The notes beneath the pieces were generated by a model. It had not been told where the DNA came from. It worked only from the letters and a program-made list of their open reading frames with translations, and did not search any database. This document shows positions 1 to 13,000 of a stretch of DNA of 64,000 bases, in pieces. Source of the stretch: Vanessa cardui (Eukaryota > Arthropoda > Insecta > Lepidoptera > Nymphalidae); contig NC_061130.1 in the NCBI RefSeq assembly GCF_905220365.1, positions 7,881,501-7,945,500 of the forward strand. Reading direction: 5' to 3'. The position numbers were made by a program, and so were the translations under genes. Position 1 is the first letter of the stretch; each line of letters begins with the position of its first letter.

Positions 1-749
1 GATCCAGCTGGCTGATTCTTCTGTGCGCATCGGCCTGCGGATGAACTTGGATAAAACCAAGGTCATGTTCAATGAACATGTTCTACCGGAACCGATTGCG
101 ATACACGGTACCGTCCTCGAAGTTATTCAAAAATATCTCTACCTTTGGCAGACTTTGCGATTAGGTAGTAGGAAACAGCCTTGAGGACGAAGTGAATAGA
201 ATAATTCAGCTAGGTTGGGCAGCGTTTGGAAAATTACGTCGAATCTTTACATCGTCAATCCCACAGTGCCTTAAGTTATCAACCAGTGCATCCTTCCCGT
301 CATGACATTCGGAGCCGAAAGGTGGACACTCAAGGCAAGGCTGGTCAACCTGCTTAAAGTCGCTCAGCGTACTATTGAAAGGGCTATGCTCGGCATTTCT
401 CTGCGGGATCGTATCAGAAATGAGGCGACCTCCCAAAGAACCAAAGTCATCGACATAGCCCACCGGATTAGTAAGCTGAAATGGCAGTGGGCGGGCCATA
501 TTTCTCGCAGAACCAATAACCGTTGGGGAAAATGTGTTCTAGAGTGTAGACCACGTCTCGGCAAACGTGGTGTAGGACGTCCTCGGGCACGGTGGAGTGA
601 CGACTTACGCAAGGCGGCTGGCAGGAGCTGGATGCGAGTAGCCCAAGAACGATCTCAGTGGCGTGCAATTGGGGAGGCCTATGTCCAGCAGTGGACGGAA
701 ATGGGCTGATGGATTGGATTTATTTATTTACAATAAATAAAAAATACAA
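1..749 (+). mobile_element. 3' end of an RTE-like non-LTR retrotransposon (decayed)
   Basis: The plus strand reads as the C-terminal part of a LINE polyprotein. It opens at base 2 with reverse-transcriptase-like residues (…GLRMNLDKTKVMFNEHV…). After two frame changes (near 180 and 300) it continues as a 135-residue segment from 302 to 709, with the family's usual ending: an AERWTL stretch, then RPRLGKRGVGRPRARWSDDL, then EAYVQQWTEMG. A short A-rich tail with AATAAA-like units follows the stop. The 5' part lies outside the window. The same C-terminal signature recurs at 21566-21745. The frame breaks mean the copy cannot be active. The RTE assignment rests on the remembered look of the C-terminus and was not tested by alignment. 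Confidence 0.7.
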
Positions 750-754
750 TGCCA

Positions 755-1765
755 TAGAGCTCACGCAGGTAAGGTGTTTAAGGTCTTCCTACGTTGGCAT
801 TGATGAGCTTCAAGCTGAGTTGGACAAAATGTTGCCGAAGCTCCATCTACCATCTAGAATAAGGCCCTGATCCCTCATATGTGTCTGCGCCTTAATTACC
901 GTCCCTTGGTAGACGCTCCTCGAGGAGACGTCAGCGACGACCGTGAATTAGGAGGGCCTCCGTTTTAGTTAGAGAAACCTTTAAAACCAGCATCTCGATT
1001 CGATCCACCGTGAGCGATACTCCGACCTTAGGGCCGCCATCTGAAAGGTTCGCCCTGTCACCGTGATGAGGGCGTCGTCTGCATAGGACAACACACACAT
1101 CCCGAGCAAGGTCAGAGAAGGACACAGGAGCCAGTCAAAACCAACTTCAGACGCCGGAACACCGCCCCCTCCAAAGGACCTGATCCTGGACGTATGCCCC
1201 AACGGCCTTCTGATACCGAAGTGCATCCCCTATGGCCTCGAAAGGACGACGGCGAGCTTGAAGTCCAGCGAATATCTGCTGATGTTAAGTAAAAATATAA
1301 AACGCCAAAGTGTATAAATGTAAAATATAAAAAAGGCATGGGCAGCTATGAGCCCGTGGATGTCGTAAATTAAATAAAAAAAAAGAAAGGAAGACTATTG
1401 AAGTCGTTTGCCACGTTCGGTGATTTGGACTACGTTCCCCTGGACCGCCGCCTCCATTGTCCGGGTCTTCAGGGTGTTTTAGGGCATCGATGCTTGAGTG
1501 ACCCGCCCTGTTTTCCGGAAATAGCTCCCCGACCAGTCGCAAGAGATCTTCCCTAACAAACCACGATAGGGGCGCCTCTTTGCTCTCTGTTTACTTAACG
1601 CCTTTTCTAAGTCCTTTTTCAACAGGCGATGGGCGGCTGACAGCTGTACCTCTAAGTTTGCGTTGAGCACATTGCGCCTGCGACAGCGAACGTATGCCCT
1701 CCGCGCCCGGTTTGACAGTGCCCGTAGCCCTGCTATTTCGAGAGACCACCAATATACCTTACGGC
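755..1765 (-). mobile_element. R1-clade-like non-LTR retrotransposon fragment (pseudogene)
   Basis: Read on the minus strand, this is a broken reverse transcriptase. From high to low coordinate it has: an arginine-rich stretch that precedes RT in R1-type elements (SNRARRAYVRCRRR, then LEVQLSAAHRLLKKDLEKAL, about 1740-1590); a GVPASEVGFDWLL segment; the RT catalytic box SYADDALITVTG (YADD codons at 1074-1085); a VSLTKTEAL stretch; and GLILDGRWSF near 830-870. These pieces lie in different frames and are separated by stops, so the copy is dead. It abuts the RTE-like tail at about 750, so one element probably inserted next to or into the other. The clade is inferred from motif order; Jockey-supergroup relatives are possible. 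Confidence 0.6.
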
Positions 1766-1959
1766 GCGATACCCTTCAAGCCGCCCTACAACAACGCCCT
1801 ACTACAAGTAACGGATACCTAATCTACCAATTGATAAAGGGGATTCTCCTAACTTCGACAGTACTGTTTTTCAAAGGATAACAGACGACGGACTTCTAAC
1901 TTTACTCAGTGCGATATTTTTCGATGCTTTGAATAATTTATTCTACTTAAGGACTTGTG

Positions 1960-2160
1960 GGAATTATAATAATGACTTGAACTTGACTACGTGTGGTATT
2001 GCTCAATTTGCCGCCCCCTGGGCGTGCCGCCCGCGTGCGGTGCACGCTTTGCACACCCGCTTACGGCGGCCCTGCACAGGGTTAGTAACTCTTTTTTGGG
2101 ACTATTTATACGTTTTTACAACAGGGTCCCAGAAAATGTTCAAAAATGTTCAATAATAAA
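1960..2160. repeat. GC-rich probable interspersed repeat fragment
   Basis: A strongly GC-rich core at about 2010-2090 (CGTGCCGCCCGCGTGCGG and a GCACGCTTTGCACACCCGC segment) sits in AT-rich DNA and has no credible reading frame. Its composition resembles the repeat debris on its left. I cannot name a family. Confidence 0.25.
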
Positions 2161-2302
2161 ATTCAAATAATCGTTAGATGTTACAACAATAATGAATTTC
2201 TAGTTGACTGCACACTTTGGGAATGCGATGATCGCCTCCAGGCAAATAACAGAAATATATTTGTATTATTATTAAAAATATATATTGTATATGTAACATG
2301 AT

Positions 2303-2430
2303 ATGAAAAAACGCTGCGTTTCTTTCGCCGGTTGTTCTCAGGTCTGAGGTGTTAAATTCCGAACCGGTGGTAAATTTTTGGACTATCAATAAGAAAGTGT
2401 AATCACTTCTATTTTGAACAAATATTTTTG
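2303..2430 (+). repeat. Diverged copy of the lepidopteran 'CCGGTTCTTCTC…CCGAACCGGTGG' repeat
   Basis: The segment TTTCTTTCGCCGGTTGTTC, then a short spacer, then TTCCGAACCGGTGGTAA, parallels the clearer copy at 24765-24905 (TTTCTTGCCGGTTCTTCTC … TTTCCGAACCGGTGGTAG). Both look like the 3' end of a non-autonomous or LINE element. No coding content. Confidence 0.45.
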
Positions 2431-3360
2431 ACTTTTAGTCTAATTACACCATTTTTAAATATAATATAAACATGCATTGTCATTATACTTTGTGAAATAA
2501 TTAAATCTTCGTAGTCGAACCTCCACCCTGTGTATACGTCAGGATCATAGAGTAAGCCATATTTATAAGTAATTTAATATATATCTGTAAAATCACTTTA
2601 TTATACAGATGATTTGTAAGCTCGCATAATTTATGAAGCTTTGCCTATAGCAAAACTTGTCAACCCCCAGTTTTGTACCATAAACAATTTATGTGCAAGA
2701 TTTGATCCAGCCAAAACAAGCGATATAGTCGCATGTAAACTTCTAAAAACTTAAATTCTAATCGAAAAATAAAATGGAAATGTACTTCATCCTGTACACT
2801 TTTTGAATCGTCATTATAAAGGATTATATTTAATTTAAAGGTACCGTTTTGGAATGTAAATTACATCAAGAACAACTCGTAAAAACCTACAAAGTAGTTG
2901 CTATTTACTTTACAGTAAAAAGATTTATTGACTTTTCGAAGTCGGAAACTTGACTTATAATCTTATCTTTACTCCTCATGTTTATACAACGATTATCACT
3001 GTTTCTATCACAATGATCAATGCTATTGAGAATATACATAATATTGTTAGGCAAGAGTAAGTATGTATTCCTACTGATAAAAATATCCCGAAGAGACTCT
3101 CAAGCTCCAGTAATGTGTAAATGTTCTTTATAAAATAAAAAATATATATATATATATACATTATTTGAATTTTTACTCAAAAATAATATGCCGGACAACT
3201 CCGAAATAACACAATGAATAACCAAAATATTCTAATCGAAAATCATGCGAGAATAACAGTTTCATTGCTAACTTAGGATTTCACTGAAGTTTTAAAATTT
3301 TAGTGATACCTAAAAATATTGCAGCTTTGTTTAAATCAACTTTACACATTCAAATTTACT
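2431..3360. other. AT-rich intergenic stretch, no gene seen
   Basis: Only short stop-ridden frames are present. A small TA microsatellite lies near 3146-3160. Confidence 0.5.
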
Positions 3361-3560
3361 TAGTGGTAGGGTTTAGTAAGCCATCTGGGTCGGTACCCAC
3401 TCATTTCATATATTCTACCACCCAGCAACAACACTTAGCATACATACATATGTACATAAAGGACATAACATCTTAGCTGTTAAGGTGGTGGCGCAGTGGT
3501 AATATAAATAACTAACGTGGTGGTGACCACTTACCATCAGATGGTTCATCTTCATTATTG
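3361..3560 (+). repeat. Lepidopteran interspersed repeat with 'GGACATAACATC' core
   Basis: The segment contains, in order, GGTAGGGTTTAGTAAGCC, a GGTCGGTACCCACTCAT block, ATATTCTACCACCCAGCA, GGACATAACATCTTAGCTG, GGTGGTGGCGCAGTGG and GGTGGTGACCACTTACCATC. The same ordered words, partly mutated, occur at 21860-22010 and, on the opposite strand, around 62215-62275. This word order is common in moth and butterfly genomes as a LINE/SINE 3' region. The exact family name was not checked. Confidence 0.55.
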
Positions 3561-3973
3561 TTGAATGTTATATTAAGCTAAATGAAATTAAATTTACTTT
3601 AGAATAACGCCTTTTGTTTTTCGTCATTCAATCTTTTTTTTATTGAATTACAATCATGCATTTACTTTATTCTTTTATTTATTTACATGAATCACTAATA
3701 ATGCACTGTGTTTTATTTAAACTAACTAACTTTAACTAACTAAACTTTTTACGGTCAAGTTTCATGATCATTACAGTACCATCAGCAAGAAGACAGCGTC
3801 ACAAATCCCCAACAAAGAAAGACATTAAGAAAAGTGAAATAAATAAATCAAAATGAGAATATAGTCTTAATTTATATTCTTTATTTAAAGAAGCGCAATA
3901 GGAACCTTGAAATGAAACCTGTACACTAATTAACTCAGAAACTTAATAAAATAAATATATAGAACATTATAGT

Positions 3974-5745
3974 ATTTTTTTTTATGGCATAGGTGGCAAA
4001 CGAGCAGGAGGCTCACCTGATGGAAAGTGACTACCACCGCCCATGGACATCTGAAACACCAGGGGGCTTGCAGGTGCGTTGCCGACCTTTCAAAAAGGAG
4101 TACGCTCTTTTCTTGAAGGTTCCCATGTCGTATGGGTTCGGAAAAACCGCCGGCGAAAGCTGGTTCCACAAAGTGGTTGTGCGAGGCAGAAAATGTCTGA
4201 GAAATCGCGCTGTTGTGGATTTTCGGACATCAAGGTGGTGCGGGTGAAACTTAGAATTTTGGCGAGATGTCCGAAGGTGAAATTCAGCAGCCGGGATTAA
4301 TCCGAACAATTCCTAGGAACATTCCCCGTGAAAAATTCGGTAGAAGATGCAGAGTGATCCGACATCTCTACACAAAGCCAAAGGATCAAGGAGATCGGAA
4401 AGGGCTTGATCGTCGATAACTCGAGCCGCTCTACGTTGGATGCGGTCAAATGGAAGGAGCTGGTACTGGGGAGCACCCACCCAGAGGTGAGAGCAGTACT
4501 CCATGTGAGGCCGAATTTGCGCCTTGTAAAGTTTTAGGCGATGGGCCGACGTGAAATACTGTCTCGCCTTGCTGAGCACGCCCAGCTTTTTTGAAGCCAA
4601 TTTGGCTTTGCCTTCCAATTGACCGCGGAACTGAACGAGGCTCGAAATATCAAGGCCAAGTATTCCGATACTACCTGTAGCGGCTATCGGAATGTTCTCA
4701 AATCGTGGAGATACGACAAATGGTGCTTTTTTGGCGGTTAACGCGCAAACTTGCGTCTTTTTGGGGTTGAAATGGACTAGATTTAGCCGGCCCCAATTCG
4801 AGACCTCGTTTAATGAAGACTCGATTTCAGACACAAGTTTGTTCCGGTTCTCTTCGACGTTTTCCCGAGAAATATTAGCTCGGCCGGTGTATAAGGTGGC
4901 AACGGTACTGTCGTCTGCATAACAATGAATGTTCCCGATTTGCAACAAATCATTGATATGCAGAAGAAACAGAGTCGGTGATAGAACGCAGCCTTGTGGA
5001 ACACCAGCATTGACGAATTTTAAGTCAGAGCATGCACCGTCGACAACGAGCTTGATGCTCCGATCTGCCAAAAAGCTGGTAATCCAATTGCATAATTTCC
5101 CGGGAAGCCCATAGGAAGGAAGCTTCGAGAGAAGCACTTTGTGCCATACGCGATCGAAGGCCTTCGCTATGTCCAAACTGGCTGCTAATGCCTCCCCCTT
5201 GCTCTCAACTGCTTCAGCCCACCTGTGAGTAAGGTAAACTAGAAGATCACCGGCTGAGCGACCCCGACGGAAACCGTACTGGCGGTCACTAATCAGCTGA
5301 TTCTCCTCTAGGTACCGCAGGAGCTGGCAGTTAATAAGGGACTCCATTACCTTGGAGAGCAAGGAGGTGATGGCTATAGGCCTATAATTGGACGGGTCTG
5401 AGCGGTTGCCTTTTTTAGGGATCGGATGCACCAAAGCTGTCTTCCAGGAATTCGGGACGACGCGACGCCTAATGTGTAGGATTGCCGGAAAAGACGCGTT
5501 AAGACCGGTGCCAACTCGGGAGCACATGTCCGTAGCACGATTGGAGGGATACCATCGGGTCCGCTCGACTTATGAATGTCTAAGGAAAGAAGTGCTTTAC
5601 GAACTGCACTTTGCCGGAATTTAACCTCCGGCATCGTGGAATCGCACCGCGGAATTGTTGGTGGAGATTATCCTTGGTCATCCAGAGTCGAGTTCGACGC
5701 GTAGAGAGAGCCTAAAAGATCAGCTTTCTCTTTCGCGGTATGGGC
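3974..5745 (-). mobile_element. Jockey/CR1-supergroup LINE, 5'-truncated, with near-intact reverse transcriptase
   Basis: On the minus strand a 5'-truncated LINE runs from about 5745 to a poly-A (poly-T on +) at 3974-3983. It has the RT entry motif SSGPDGIPP, then VPNSWKTALVHPIPKKGN and YRPIAITS, a fingers region ending SLDIAKAFDRVWH, the primer-grip-side GVPQGCVLSPTLFLLHINDLL, and the catalytic CYADD (YADD codons at 4910-4921). The C-terminus ends HHLDVRKS…FLPRTTTLWNQLSPAVFP. Only two lesions separate the pieces: a frameshift near 5455-5475 and one in-frame TAG at 4313-4315 where related copies would have a sense codon. Few lesions suggest a fairly recent insertion. The endonuclease half is missing, which is usual for 5'-truncated LINE copies. 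Confidence 0.8.
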
Positions 5746-5790
5746 CAATGATATATATATATTTATATATTTATATATATATTATTTGCA
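5746..5790. repeat. TA-rich simple repeat
   Basis: Alternating TA with interspersed TTTATA, directly at the 5' truncation edge of the LINE copy on its left. Confidence 0.6.
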
Positions 5791-7022
5791 CCGCAGTTAA
5801 ATAATGCAAAGTGTTTGCAAGGATCATTTCCTATATATGTCTCTTCAATGATTAAGAGGCTTACTGTATTTTCACCTGTACAATTTATTTCACTAAATGA
5901 TTTAGTTATTAATAAAATGTTAGCGCCAATGTTTCAGCTCATGAAGCTCCAACAACAATTCTTATTTTTTCATTGCCATAGTGTACACTTTATATAAATA
6001 TAAAGATTGTTTTCGTTTGTAAATTCAATTAACAAGCAGTGGTGACATAGATTCGTTTTTTTAATTATTTACTAACGATAGTTCAATTTTTGAGGAGTTT
6101 TAAATTATTGATAACACGTCTATTTGTTTTATATGTTATCACAATCTATATAAATTGCATATTTAACTTGCACATCACTAAAATAATAGAGTTGTATACA
6201 TACGAGTATGCAATAACTAAAAATAGAGAAGAGGGAATAAATCAAATTCTATACGTAGGAATATATGTACTAAGTGCAGATTGTTTTACGAAAAGTGAAA
6301 ATTCACTTTTCTTTATTACAATACAGGACTTAAATGTTTGACCTTGATATTTTAAGACACTACAAACAAAATAATTACAACCCTGTCCCTATTAAAAACA
6401 ACAATACGAAAAAGGTTACACTCTTGGCTGTGTGCATGATATTGAAATAAGATTATAACAAAATCGGTTATTTAACCACATCACTGATTATGTATATATA
6501 TATTTTTACTAATGGCATTTTTATACTATAAACCTATATTAATATTATAAATGTGCAATTTGTCAAAGGACTACTCAAGACAACATGTCTTTCACACTAA
6601 TCTATTAACAGACAGACTAGATACATAACCTATAATAGATCTGAATACTCAATAAGGGATGTAAGATGTTAATACCTATAGGTAAGCTCAATTGTATATA
6701 CCTAGAGCAATCTATTACAAAGCGAAGTACCTACAGAAAATTATGCATGTTTGGCGCTGGTAAGTTGGTTACATTACTTATTTTAATTCCAAAATAAAAA
6801 CAACATTTTTTCCGGGATATACATTTTTCTAGTTATCAATTTTTAGGTAATTATTAGAACGCCCATTGCCTTAAATTTCAATGTAAAATCTTGTTTGACT
6901 AGTTTATTTATTTCGTAGTTATTGCATACTCTTTAAACGATATTAATGTAGTAAATGTCAAACATACTTCAAAATAAGTGTATTTGTGTTAAATATTAGA
7001 AGTGAATAAAATAATTTCCAAA
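5791..7022. other. Intergenic region upstream of CFAP70
   Basis: AT-rich, with no convincing reading frame. The 5' untranslated region and promoter of CFAP70 must lie in its right part, but I see no decisive TATA or initiator element. Confidence 0.4.
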
Positions 7023-10000
7023 ATGAAGAAATCGAAGGTTAGTAATCATTACCAAACGTTAATTATTTAATTTTTACTTAAATAATATTTCAATAATAAA
7101 CAGTAGAAATAAAACGTAACATTTTTTGAATAACAGATTCGATCGGAGGCATCTATAAGAACAGTCAAGTCAGAAATACAATATAAAGAAGAAATTTACG
7201 TGCCACCGCTTGACGTTCTAAGTATTAGCGTTCTAGACTTGAGAGTTCCCGACGATGATCCAAAACCGTATACATTGAAGATTACATTTTTTGATCAACT
7301 GTTATTGTCAAGTGTTGTCATGTCTTCTAATAGCAGAGAGGAGAAAGACACCAATAAAACAATCCTTGCTGAAGGATCTATGAATTACGATCCGTCAGAT
7401 TATGAAAAAATGTGCTTATTTGTAAATAACCCTCTTACTAGTATGTATCCTTGTATATTACTTATCTTTTATGCACCATTTGAATCATTTATATTTCAAA
7501 TACTTTTTGTGCATTTTCATGGAGATAGTTTTTATACAAAAAACTTTGTTGCAACACGCCGCTCGATATTGTGGGAGCAGATAAATTTCAATATCCATCA
7601 ACTAATCGTCTTGACAATTTATAATAATAATAATAATCATTTATTTCAGACCATAATTTACATAGATCCATATAGTGTTAGTAAAAATAAATTAATTAAT
7701 CTTAATACCTAAATTGGTTAGTAAGTTCACAAAAGCAATTTTACTTAATTATTTATGTATGACATTTTTTTTAAAACTAATTTTAAACTATTCTACTGGA
7801 CTACGTGAAGTCGTATCCAGTGAGCTAGTGTTGGTGAATCCCAGCGGTCCGACAATGCACGCAAGATGGTGTTGGGACTGTCCCGTACTCGTCGAAGTAA
7901 GGACGATTATAGATAATATCCTACTACCTACCTAATATTAAGTAGGAAAACATCTGCCAAATTTTAGGGAAACATGCGGATAGAATTATTGAATATTTCT
8001 TTAAGTCGTACGTATTCCTATACCACTCTCCCGATGGACTGTAGAATAAATATAATTATAAATTTTTTATTATAACAAGTTCTACATACTTGTGAACTTG
8101 TATTAAAACTTAAACATGATAAAAACAAGACGACACCAACGCTTATATTATTTATTTATGTTTCCAGTAAAGATTTCACCCACAAAAAGCACTGAATCTA
8201 TCATTGATACCATTAGTTCAATAGCACAATCTCAGTCAACGACTCAGTCAGCATCGTTAAATACCAACCAAGAAACAAACAAATCCAGCGTGATATCTAC
8301 TAAGCAGGAGTCATTTTTAGATACTTATTGCTGTAACATAGACATTCTGCAAATATTTATCGGTATGTTTAACATATTCATATAGAGAATAATATATTCT
8401 ATTTCATTCGATTCCATTATTTAATAAAATGTTATCTAAATATTAAATGAGCAATTCCTTAATGTATAAAAATTTACATTTGTTTCGTGTACAACGGTAA
8501 ACGCTTCTGAAGTTGGATGGATTTCGTTTTTGTCATTAAGATAAGGCTTTTTCTGAAAAGAACGATAATTTTTTTCACAAACAATAATATTATAATATAA
8601 GCAAGTTAGAAGTATCATTTAATATAGATTTTAACAGCCATTTCTTGGTCCAGTGGCCAGCTTTTAAAGCTGATTAAGCTAAAGTCTAATAAGAATAGTT
8701 ATTGAATATTTCTGTCACATTGTATGAAGCATATATATAAAGTCATTGCATGAAACCATTGGTAGTTCACTACAATTTTTTCCTCACATATTTGTCGATG
8801 AAACAAAGAGAAAATAGAGAGTACATCTGAGTTATATATTTACGCATACTCTTGTGCAAGATAATATCCTGCCTAGTTTTTTCCAATCTCCATTTAGAAT
8901 ACTAGGACTGCATCAGTTAGGAGAATATGAAATGATTTTATAAAAAAAATAGTATGCATTAAACTATAATTAATAATCAGCTAAAACAGTTTAAGCTTCT
9001 TTTAATTTAGTTATACTTTTTAGATAAAAGTGACATGATCATCGAAAAACGCATGGAATCTATGATACCGCCGTCAGTCTTACTCTCTAAAAGTTGGGAT
9101 AATTTTCCTAAAATTACGTTAAAATTGAATATTATAAGAAACGAAGAAAATCATATACATCATAGAAAATTTAAAAATCCAAACTACTTTAAATTTACTC
9201 TCGTCGGATTTTACAACTTTTTAATTCCTTTTAAAAGCAGTATGACTTATACAGCAGCAACAAAATTACCAGTATCGAATGAAATGGTAACTCTATATTC
9301 GGGTAATTATTTTACTGTATTTATATTTCTAATTAATGATTTTGATATCCGTCTAGCAAAGTTCAGTCTTCACATTTAATAATGGCTATACAGCCCCAGC
9401 AAGATTTGACAATATGTCTTTTTATCCGCACTGGGAGAGCCTAAGACTTCGAGACGAACGATTTACGAAAGGAGATCTAAAACTTCAATGTGACTTGCAC
9501 GAATTTCAAAATGTAGAAAATATCGATTTGGAATATTACCTTAATGACTCGCAGAAACAGTGTAAGTGTTATTATTTGTATTTTACCTTCTAAACAAGTT
9601 GTTCTTTATTTGAAAATATTTCGTTGTCCTTTGTTTTATTTAGTATTCCTAGATAAAGTATAAAATAACCCACCTCATAATACACCTCGCTCAAAGTCTC
9701 TACCATTGTAACAAATGTTTCTATAAAAAATATTTACAAATAATAATTCATCTGAACTATCAATTAACAATTGGTCATAAGCAGCTAAAGTTGTAATTAT
9801 CAAGCTCAGAAACCAAATAAATAAACAAAAAGTTCGTTAAACAAAGATAGTTAACTTTATAAACGTTTTTTTCAGTTAACACAATTTGGGCCTCATTCCA
9901 CCGAACGTTGTTGCTTAAGGACACGGAACAATGGCTCTCCAATTACATTCGCCAATACAAATGGCCATTAGAAGTGCAAGTGTACGAAGAAGGCCAAGTT

Positions 10001-13000
10001 TATAGTTTAATGGGTTTCATCGATCTTTTCAAACTGCTCTATCCGGGAGGTAAATGATTTTAACAAAAATAACAGCAGAAAATAATAGAATATGCCGTTT
10101 AAAAAAAAACACGCAACGATATATAAATGCACAATTAATCGTATCGACAACTGAAAATAAAATAATTATGTATTAATTACTCAATATATTTAGTATTTAC
10201 ATCAAATTCTAGAAAAAACTACTAGAATAGTCGTACCCTTACAATGGCTTGACGCAGAGAGCCTGATGGAAAAGTGTGGTTGTGAACAACTACTCACGCC
10301 TAATGAAATAATTCAATCTCCTAACCAGCAAAAAGTTATCAGGTGAGGTCAATAGATTTTATTAATTCAATCTGAACGTAGAACAAACGGTACATATTAT
10401 GTAAATAATAATAATGAAATCCTAACCAAATTGTGACTTCAACGACGAATCGCTAGAAATACATATATATGAAGTATATCCTATATTGCAAAAAAGTACA
10501 ATTGTCTACAATGCAGTCTCTCAACATCTTTACTCGCGTAGTCCGATGGCAAGGCAAACCTATAGGAGCGAAGAGAGATTCGGTGCAGAATCAAGAGCTT
10601 TAGGTGATTTTCAAAAAACGACAGACTACACACTGCATAAAATTTCTTGAAGAGTTATCTTCAAGAAATTCTATGCAGTGTGTAGTAGTAGAAATTATTT
10701 AAATTTCACACGCATTTCTTGAAGTAAAAGCGATAAATCTAAACTATTATTATAAGTACAATAGTGTATGTTTTGTCAATATTTCAAATTCATGGTCTAA
10801 TACCTGCCTTCCTGTCCCCCTCACATATGAGTGATCCACAACCGGAAACTATTTATTGTACCTATATAAAACTGCTTAAGTGTAAAAGACTTCTCCTGAC
10901 AATCCTCATACCTATCATCAGGCTGGACTTGCGTCATACTTGCATCAGGAATCTTATTAGTCTTCGAAAGTAATATTAGTAACTGTTTTCTTCTTTTAGT
11001 ACTGCAACTGAATTTTCATCTGTCACTAACGAAATACCACCAACCGGTAGCGATGGCAGCTGTGCGTTTGCTATTCTGGAAGTGACGTTGGCACGACCTT
11101 TTAAAAAGCCTATTATACCACCACGTATAACACAGTAAATATTCTACAAGATATATTTAGACGACTATGATGACTTGCAAAAAACTAACAGGACATCATA
11201 TTATGAAGCACAAATTGTAAATGGGTCAGATGGTCGGTAATTAGAAAAACGAACTCTCAAAGTGTTGAAAAACAATGTCAATAAAATATTTTTTTACCTC
11301 AAACATCGCATGACCAAATATCTCATGATATACTTTATTATAGTATAATATTATAATTCACTCACTTCTATGATACTAATTTTTTTTTTATATAAATAAT
11401 AATGTTTCAAGTTGAATATGTAAAAAAATAACCAGGATAACATAAACATCAACAGATCGGAAATAAATGAAATGGTGACTGACTTAGAGTTATTACCGAT
11501 AAAACGAGAGTGTACTGGACGAGGTCAGCTCGAGCGGGATTGGCAAGCGACGATTTCAACTGCGGCCAGATCGCTACGAAATGCTCCTTACTATGGTAAA
11601 TTGATAAATTTTGCGTAAATTAGTTAATTAGTTAAGTACGTAAGTTTTATAAATTTATGAATAAATTTTCAAAAGGCGCTGACGACATTTAATAATATTC
11701 AAATAGTCAATCGTGCGATGTGGTTCCTTCGAGATCGCCCTTAATTTAGTTTCGTCTTTGGAAATATATTTATTCGCATATTTAACGTAATATTTGCCGA
11801 GCACATGATTATTAGTGTATATTATAAATCATTACCAATCATTGGGATTGAATAATCTTATTCAATTTAATATTAAATATCTTATAAATTGTATATAAAT
11901 TTGTGTGTCGGCTTACAACTGTACAATGGCTACATACATTTGACCCAGAATTGCAGTGCTGTATTACATCTTAAATTTTATGCATTTTTATAAGGTTCAA
12001 CAGATATTTGTGCCATTATCAGACAATTGAGCACTTCACGAACGCGAGTGGAACTTTTCACGTCCTTCTGGCAAGAAGCTGCCATATACGTCAACAACAA
12101 TTTTGTTGTCAGCGATTTTCTGGGATCTAACGACACTTTCGAAGTATAACTAATTTACTTACAAATTATTTATTTATTTAACTAGTTCTGCAATTAAAAT
12201 AAAGGAATACAATATGTAGCCATTTCATTACTTTATTTTAATGGCAGAATTATTTTAATTTTAGTACAGTATCGAGATTCAAAAATTAACTTAAATATTT
12301 ATATTTCTCTAGATTAAAACATTTCATTGAATTAATTTATTTTAGATTAACATTAACAGTACACTAATTACAACTGGGCTGTACAAATAAATTCATTTAT
12401 TTTTTTAATGAACAGAGAGCGCGTATCATAGCAGATGTCTAAATCCTTAATTTGCTTACTTAAATACAATGTTTAAAATGTTATTAGGGACTAATAATTT
12501 TACAGCCAACAACCATATATTTTTGATAAATGAACAATTCAATTAATAAATTGATGTCTCTACAAACACAACGATCCCGTTGAACGAGGGGTCGTATTGT
12601 ATCCGATAGATATAAATAAAATTGGTATTCAGTTACGATTAAGGTGAGATCGAAGTAGAATCAGAAACGAATAGCTACCATTATTTGTAGAATTAGCGAG
12701 CGTGCTATGGGAACGTATAAATTGATAATAATTTATATTAGCTACGCCACTATTTACAATATGGTTACTAAATAAAATTCATAAGGAATACTTGTTTTTG
12801 TTACCAATAATTTAAAAATCGAACGTTACTTATATGAATGACATAGCAATTAATCTTATTATTTTGTCACTTGACTTACAAAAGGAGCTGCTAATGATAG
12901 CCCATTCTTGTTTGATGAAAATCACGTACGAAACTCTCAATGAAATTGATGACACACAAGAAATAAACCCAACTCTGAGAGCCGCCAGACAGTCGCGACA

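Noticed and set aside
4692..5624. Plus-strand frames of 60-78 codons
   Set aside because: Antisense to the LINE reverse transcriptase.
12138..12149. In-frame TAA after GSNDTFE as the end of CFAP70
   Set aside because: The stop overlaps a donor (GAA|GTATAA), and exon 12 continues the protein in the same phase into the TPR region.
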